From contig JAFUKL010000002.1 in assembly GCA_017473615.1 (NCBI GenBank), forward strand, positions 47,471 through 111,470: a stretch of DNA of 64,000 bases, in the 5' to 3' direction. Source of the stretch: Muribaculaceae bacterium (GTDB lineage Bacteria; Bacteroidota; Bacteroidia; Bacteroidales; Muribaculaceae). Below, piece by piece: positions 60,756-64,000 of the stretch. The number at the start of each line of letters is the position of its first letter. Position 1 is the first letter of the stretch. Under the pieces are notes generated by a model. The model did no database searches and was not told where the DNA came from. It saw only the letters and a list, made by a program, of their open reading frames with translations. Both the position numbers and the translations under genes were made by a program.

Positions 60756-61070
60756 ATGAGCAATAATTCAAACCAGCAGAAAAAAGAAATAAGTATAGAA
60801 ATGTCGCCCGAAGTAGCACAAGGGAAGTATGCTAATCTGGCTGTGATTTCTCACGGACCATCGGAATTTTTTCTTGATATGATATGCGTAGCTCCAAATA
60901 TCCCGCAGGCGAAAGTTCAAAGTCGAATTGTGATGACGCCCGAAAATGTTAAGCAATTGATGTTTGCTTTGCAGGATAATGTGCGAAAATATGAAGAAAC
61001 TTTCGGCGAAATAAGACCGAAACAACCTAAAGGGGGAACAGCTCCGCTAAATCCATTTGGTGTGAACTGA
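60756..61070 (+). CDS. DUF3467 domain-containing protein
   Basis: A 104-aa soluble protein. ISIEMSPEVAQGKYANLAVISHGPSEFFLDMICVAPN and the end MTPENVKQLMFALQDNVRKYEETFG match DUF3467, a compact family widespread in bacteria with unknown role. It has no signal peptide. It lies 26 bp after the NigD-like gene and 56 bp before cysS. Confidence 0.92.
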   Translation: MSNNSNQQKKEISIEMSPEVAQGKYANLAVISHGPSEFFLDMICVAPNIPQAKVQSRIVMTPENVKQLMFALQDNVRKYEETFGEIRPKQPKGGTAPLNPFGVN

Positions 61071-61126
61071 TTCGGACTATTGTATATTTTAGAAAAAATG
61101 AATAAAAGGCATTAATAGGAATTTTT

Positions 61127-62605
61127 ATGGAAAATCCATTGTATATATATAATACGCTTTTTCGCAAGAAGGAACAATTTATTCCGTTGAATCCTCCTCA
61201 TGTGGGAATGTATGTGTGTGGACCTACTGTTTATGGTGATGGTCACTTAGGACACGCTCGTCCTGCCATAACATTCGATATATTCTATCGCTACTTGTTG
61301 CACTTGGGATATAAGGTGCGTTATGTGCGTAATATCACCGATGTAGGACACCTTGAACATGATGCCGACGATGGAGATGATAAGATTGCTAAAAAAGCAC
61401 GTCTTGAGAATCTTGAACCAATGGAAGTGGTTCAGTATTATCTGAATCGCTATCATAAGGCAATGGATGCGCTTAATGTATTACCTCCGAGCATCGAGCC
61501 TCACGCTTCGGGGCATATAATAGAGCAAATAGAATATATCAAAACCATACTTGATGCCGGATATGCTTATGAAAGTAATGGCTCGGTGTATTTTGATGTG
61601 CCTAAGTATAATAAGGATTTTAATTACGGTAAGTTGTCGGGGCGTAATATCGACGAATTGCTGAATACCACTCGTGCTCTTGACGGACAGACTGAAAAAC
61701 GTAATCCTGCCGATTTTGCATTATGGAAAAAAGCTGCTCCGGAGCATATAATGCGTTGGCCGTCTCCTTGGAGTGACGGTTTTCCGGGCTGGCACTTGGA
61801 ATGCTCTACTATGGGTACAAAGTATTTGGGTGATACGTTTGATGTACATGGCGGAGGAATGGACTTGATGTTCCCGCATCACGAATGTGAAATAGCTCAA
61901 TCGGTGGCGCATTCGGGACACGATGCCGTGCGCTACTGGATGCATAACAACATGATTACCATAAACGGACAAAAGATGGGTAAGTCATTAGGTAACTTCA
62001 TTACGCTTGACGAGTTCTTTACCGGTAATCACAAGTTGCTCGAACAGGCTTATTCTCCCATGACGATACGATTCTTTATTCTTATGGCTCATTACCGCGG
62101 TACTGTGGACTTTTCTAATGATGCACTTAAGGCGGCTGAAAAGGCATACGACCGCATGATGGACGGATGGAAACGCTTGAATGAATTGAAAGCGGGAGAA
62201 TCTACCACCGTGGATTTGAATGTGGATGAATTAGGCAAGAAGTGCTATGAGGCGATGAATGACGACCTGAATACGCCTATGGTGATAGCCAATCTGTTTG
62301 ACGCTTGCCGAGCCATTAATCTTGTAAACGATGGAAAAGCCACGATTTCTCAGGCCGATTTGGACAAGTTGAAGAACCTTTTCAATATATTTTTGTTTGA
62401 TATATTAGGGGTACGTGATGTGGCGTCTTCGGGTGATGTGAACCTGAAACCATACGAAGAAGCAGTGGATTTATTGTTGCAGATTCATAAGAATGCAAAA
62501 GACAACAAGGACTGGGCTACAAGCGACCTTATTCGCAATCGTCTTGCCGAAATAGGCTTTGATGTGAAAGACACTAAAGACGGTTTTGAATGGAAAGTGA
62601 AATAG
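61127..62605 (+). CDS. cysS: Cysteine--tRNA ligase
   Basis: A 492-aa class I synthetase that charges tRNA-Cys. Features: the first zinc ligand in [17 protein letters not shown] with the HIGH-like [25 protein letters not shown] and [11 protein letters not shown] (remaining zinc ligands), [16 protein letters not shown] (the KMSKS variant KMGKS), and a helical C-terminal domain to residue 492. KMGKS is common in Bacteroidetes CysS. It stands 56 bp after the DUF3467 gene. Confidence 0.96.
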   Translation: MENPLYIYNTLFRKKEQFIPLNPPHVGMYVCGPTVYGDGHLGHARPAITFDIFYRYLLHLGYKVRYVRNITDVGHLEHDADDGDDKIAKKARLENLEPMEVVQYYLNRYHKAMDALNVLPPSIEPHASGHIIEQIEYIKTILDAGYAYESNGSVYFDVPKYNKDFNYGKLSGRNIDELLNTTRALDGQTEKRNPADFALWKKAAPEHIMRWPSPWSDGFPGWHLECSTMGTKYLGDTFDVHGGGMDLMFPHHECEIAQSVAHSGHDAVRYWMHNNMITINGQKMGKSLGNFITLDEFFTGNHKLLEQAYSPMTIRFFILMAHYRGTVDFSNDALKAAEKAYDRMMDGWKRLNELKAGESTTVDLNVDELGKKCYEAMNDDLNTPMVIANLFDACRAINLVNDGKATISQADLDKLKNLFNIFLFDILGVRDVASSGDVNLKPYEEAVDLLLQIHKNAKDNKDWATSDLIRNRLAEIGFDVKDTKDGFEWKVK

Positions 62606-62632
62606 GCTTGGAAGTCTGGGTAATTAGAAGAT

Positions 62633-63070
62633 ATGGTAAATAAGTTTATTTTTATGTTGGCGGTTGTGGCGGGGGCTGTTGCTTGCCGATCAACCGCAAC
62701 TGATTCGGGACAGGCTGTTGGCGATAACGAGGCAGCAACGGTCGATGTATATGTGGGAAAACTTCCTGCAGCCGATGGTCCGGGTGTTATATATGAACTT
62801 GCTATTGAAAAGGATAGTTTATATGTGCTAAAAACGACCTATATTGAAGCGGTTGATGGTCGTGACACTACTTTTGTTTCAAAAGGTAGAGTTGAGAAGG
62901 ATTATGTTGAGGCAGAATATCCAAGAGGTTCTTATGAACTTTTGAAATTAGAAGAAGGGAATGAGATTATTCATTTTGAAGTTATCAACGATAGTACATT
63001 ATGTTTGTTGAATGAGAATCGGGATTTACCTGAAAATGAATCGCTATATTACATTCATAAATCAAAATAG
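62633..63070 (+). CDS. NlpE-like lipoprotein (N-terminal NlpE domain only)
   Basis: A 145-aa lipoprotein with lipobox GAVAC (Cys about 18). VYVGKLPAADGPGVIYELAIEKDSLYVLKTTYIEAV matches the N-terminal NlpE barrel (GxLPxADCPGI.. pattern), including the following FVSKGRVEKD. The CxxC motif of Escherichia NlpE is lost, since the usual Cys is replaced by Gly in ADGPG. NlpE senses lipoprotein-sorting stress in enterobacteria; whether that applies here is unknown. It starts 27 bp after cysS. Confidence 0.75.
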   Translation: MVNKFIFMLAVVAGAVACRSTATDSGQAVGDNEAATVDVYVGKLPAADGPGVIYELAIEKDSLYVLKTTYIEAVDGRDTTFVSKGRVEKDYVEAEYPRGSYELLKLEEGNEIIHFEVINDSTLCLLNENRDLPENESLYYIHKSK

Positions 63071-63083
63071 AATAATGTAATCA

Positions 63084-63121
63084 AGTGGCTGTCTAACTTT
63101 CGTTGTTAGGCAGCCTCCTTT
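63084..63121. terminator. Terminator between the NlpE-like gene and the esterase remnant
   Basis: GGCTGTCTAAC (63087-63097) pairs with GTTAGGCAGCC (63105-63115; one G-U), followed by TCCTTTT. Placed to serve both converging genes. Confidence 0.75.
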
Positions 63122-63859
63122 TATTGTCTTTTCGGTATCAAGAATGTGAGGGGGATGTGTAGGCGGGATTCCCATGAGTTTTCGTCATGTGCATGTCCGG
63201 GAAATACCTGAGTGCTGAAATGCTCTTTGTCCCAGCCTTTTTCTGTGAAAATGTTGTCTATAAGGGGCTGGAACGGAATATAGAATTCATCGATCGTCTT
63301 ATCTCCTCTGTCCATATATATGAGGCGGCTGTTTGTCTCTGGTAGATAATCGTTAAGGTAATCCCGTAGAGCTTTTGCCCAAATAGGAGCTTCTTCTTTG
63401 CTCCCGTTAAGAACCATCGGAGAATGTGTGGATATGCAGCCTGCTCCGCCGAATATCTCAGGATATTCGCATATTGCGTATAGCGAAATAAGACCACCCA
63501 TGCTTGAACCCATTATAAATGTATTATCGACATCTGTTAGAGTAGAATAATTCTTGTCAATGAATGGTTTAAGTTCAGTGACGATAAATTTCAGGTATTT
63601 GTCGGCTATGAACTCTTTTATATCATATTTGGCAAGCAATGTGTCACCTGCCGGGATATAGTCTAAGGCTTTACGCGGCATATAGTCATAAAGTCGTCCG
63701 GTGGGGTGATTGTCGATGCCTACCACGATGAAAGGACGTGTGCGTTCATCGTTCTGAACGGCTTCGGCTACGCTGTCTACATTCCAACTTTGCTTGTTCC
63801 ATGATGTGTTCTTGTCAAATAGCATTTGCCCATCGTGCATATATAATACGGCATATTTT
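63121..63859 (-). pseudogene. Esterase D-like alpha/beta hydrolase, 5' part removed by an insertion sequence
   Basis: The frame codes for an esterase of the PF00756 type: PKYAVLYMHDGQMLFDKNTSWNKQ, a catalytic Ser in FIMGSSMGGLISLYA, and a likely His in VFPGHAHDENSW. Upstream of the Met at 63840 the frame stays open only as unrelated sequence to a stop at 63900 and has no ATG, GTG or TTG. Intact relatives have a signal peptide and some 60-100 residues before the conserved core. The homologous stretch stops near 63859, at the supposed IS end. I call it a truncated pseudogene. Confidence 0.75.
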
Positions 63860-63898
63860 GGCTCAGTAGCAAAAAGGTGTGGTGATGAATAAAAATGT

Positions 63899-63906
63899 TA
63901 TCTTTG
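63899..63906 (+). promoter_or_regulatory. -7 element of the transposase promoter
   Basis: A perfect TATCTTTG, 7 bp before the transposase ATG, giving a nearly leaderless transcript. Confidence 0.5.
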
Positions 63907-63913
63907 CAGTCAT

Positions 63914-64000
63914 ATGGAAACACAGATATTAGAACAATTAGCGAGAATCGTATTGCCCAAAGAGATACTCGAACGCTTTTCGATCGTTAAAATTGAAACA
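63914..64000 (+). CDS. Transposase N-terminal region (ISAon1-like), partial
   Basis: The first 29 residues are METQILEQLARIVLPKEI then LERFSIVKIET, running off the edge. The pattern of a helical LPxEILxxFxIVxI opening resembles the proteins called ISAon1 family transposase N-terminal region in Bacteroidetes. The assignment rests on this short stretch and on the neighbouring truncated gene. Confidence 0.6.
   Translation, partial: METQILEQLARIVLPKEILERFSIVKIET

Larger units (their letters stand above)
63860..64000 (+). mobile_element. Left end of an insertion sequence (ISAon1/ISL3-like), cut by the window
   Basis: The sequence changes from esterase to unrelated bases near 63860, where GGCTCAG begins. 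ISL3-type inverted repeats often start GGCTC. A transposase gene follows 54 bp later and runs off the right edge. The other end and the inverted repeat cannot be seen, so the boundary is approximate. Confidence 0.6.

Noticed and set aside
1-64000. CRISPR array or rRNA operon
   Set aside because: No evenly spaced direct repeats and no 16S/23S/5S sequence were recognised anywhere in the window.

Overview
The window looks like a piece of a Bacteroidales chromosome, most likely of the Muribaculaceae/Bacteroidaceae kind. The evidence is a SusC/SusD/SusE/SusF-like surface glycan-uptake locus, type IX secretion (T9SS) genes (porW/sprE, porX, porE) together with a T9SS-type C-terminal sorting domain, a sufBCDS iron-sulfur operon, many Bacteroidetes-only small families (DUF2795, DUF3467, NigD-like and NlpE-like lipoproteins), and promoters of the Bacteroidetes type. 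At least eight promoters here have a TTTG or TTG -33 element, a 19-20 bp spacer and a TANNTTTG-like -7 element. Most genes have no strong Shine-Dalgarno. The naming below the order level is inference.

Layout, left to right. 1-7.2 kb: a 5'-truncated secreted phosphodiester glycosidase with a sorting domain, a PBP4-type D,D-peptidase, and a packed run of hypothetical protein, rsmI, coiled-coil lipoprotein and AI-2E-type permease. 7.3-9.5 kb: tRNA-Lys(TTT), tRNA-Asn(GTT) on the other strand, and an S41 C-terminal processing peptidase. 9.6-13.6 kb: an alanine/glycine:cation symporter (minus), then aroA with a Cys/His-bearing membrane protein and an orphan zinc/manganese-type ABC permease. 13.6-24.2 kb: porW-porX in tandem, a phosphoesterase, a SPOR lipoprotein, a GNAT acetyltransferase, then porE, queA and a PatB-type lyase on the minus strand. 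24.3-32.3 kb: a SusC-D-E-F-like locus with a long untranslated leader and its own terminator, but no glycoside hydrolase or regulator. 32.4-37.2 kb: a fused ABC-type ATPase/DUF4435 (TOPRIM-like) protein, anmK, menA and pncB. 37.3-41.9 kb: hisGDCB on the minus strand, preceded by a complete attenuator. 42.2-48.3 kb: tsaE-birA-ldcA-like, a short promoter-terminator unit without an ORF, threonine aldolase, LOG protein, cobalamin adenosyltransferase, DUF2795 protein and glutaminase. 48.3-53.8 kb: sufBCDS plus a small unknown gene (minus). 54-64 kb: an SUMF1-type lipoprotein, slyD, crcB, a membrane phosphoesterase, tRNA-Asp(GTC), asnA, lolD, NigD-like and DUF3467 genes, cysS, an NlpE-like lipoprotein, and an esterase remnant cut by an insertion sequence that runs off the right edge.

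The most distinctive feature is the histidine-operon leader at 41.71-41.90 kb. It has a full promoter, a 19-codon peptide (MTILFLHHMHHHYGILLWR) with five His codons, an 8-nt segment at its end that is perfectly complementary to the loop side of a downstream terminator hairpin, and then hisG. This is a complete translation-coupled attenuation design in a phylum where such leaders are seldom described. Other points of interest are the ATPase-DUF4435 fusion (an architecture shared with the PARIS and OLD anti-phage families), porW next to porX, a 25-bp repeat shared between the suf leader and the porE 3' end, and the IS-truncated esterase.
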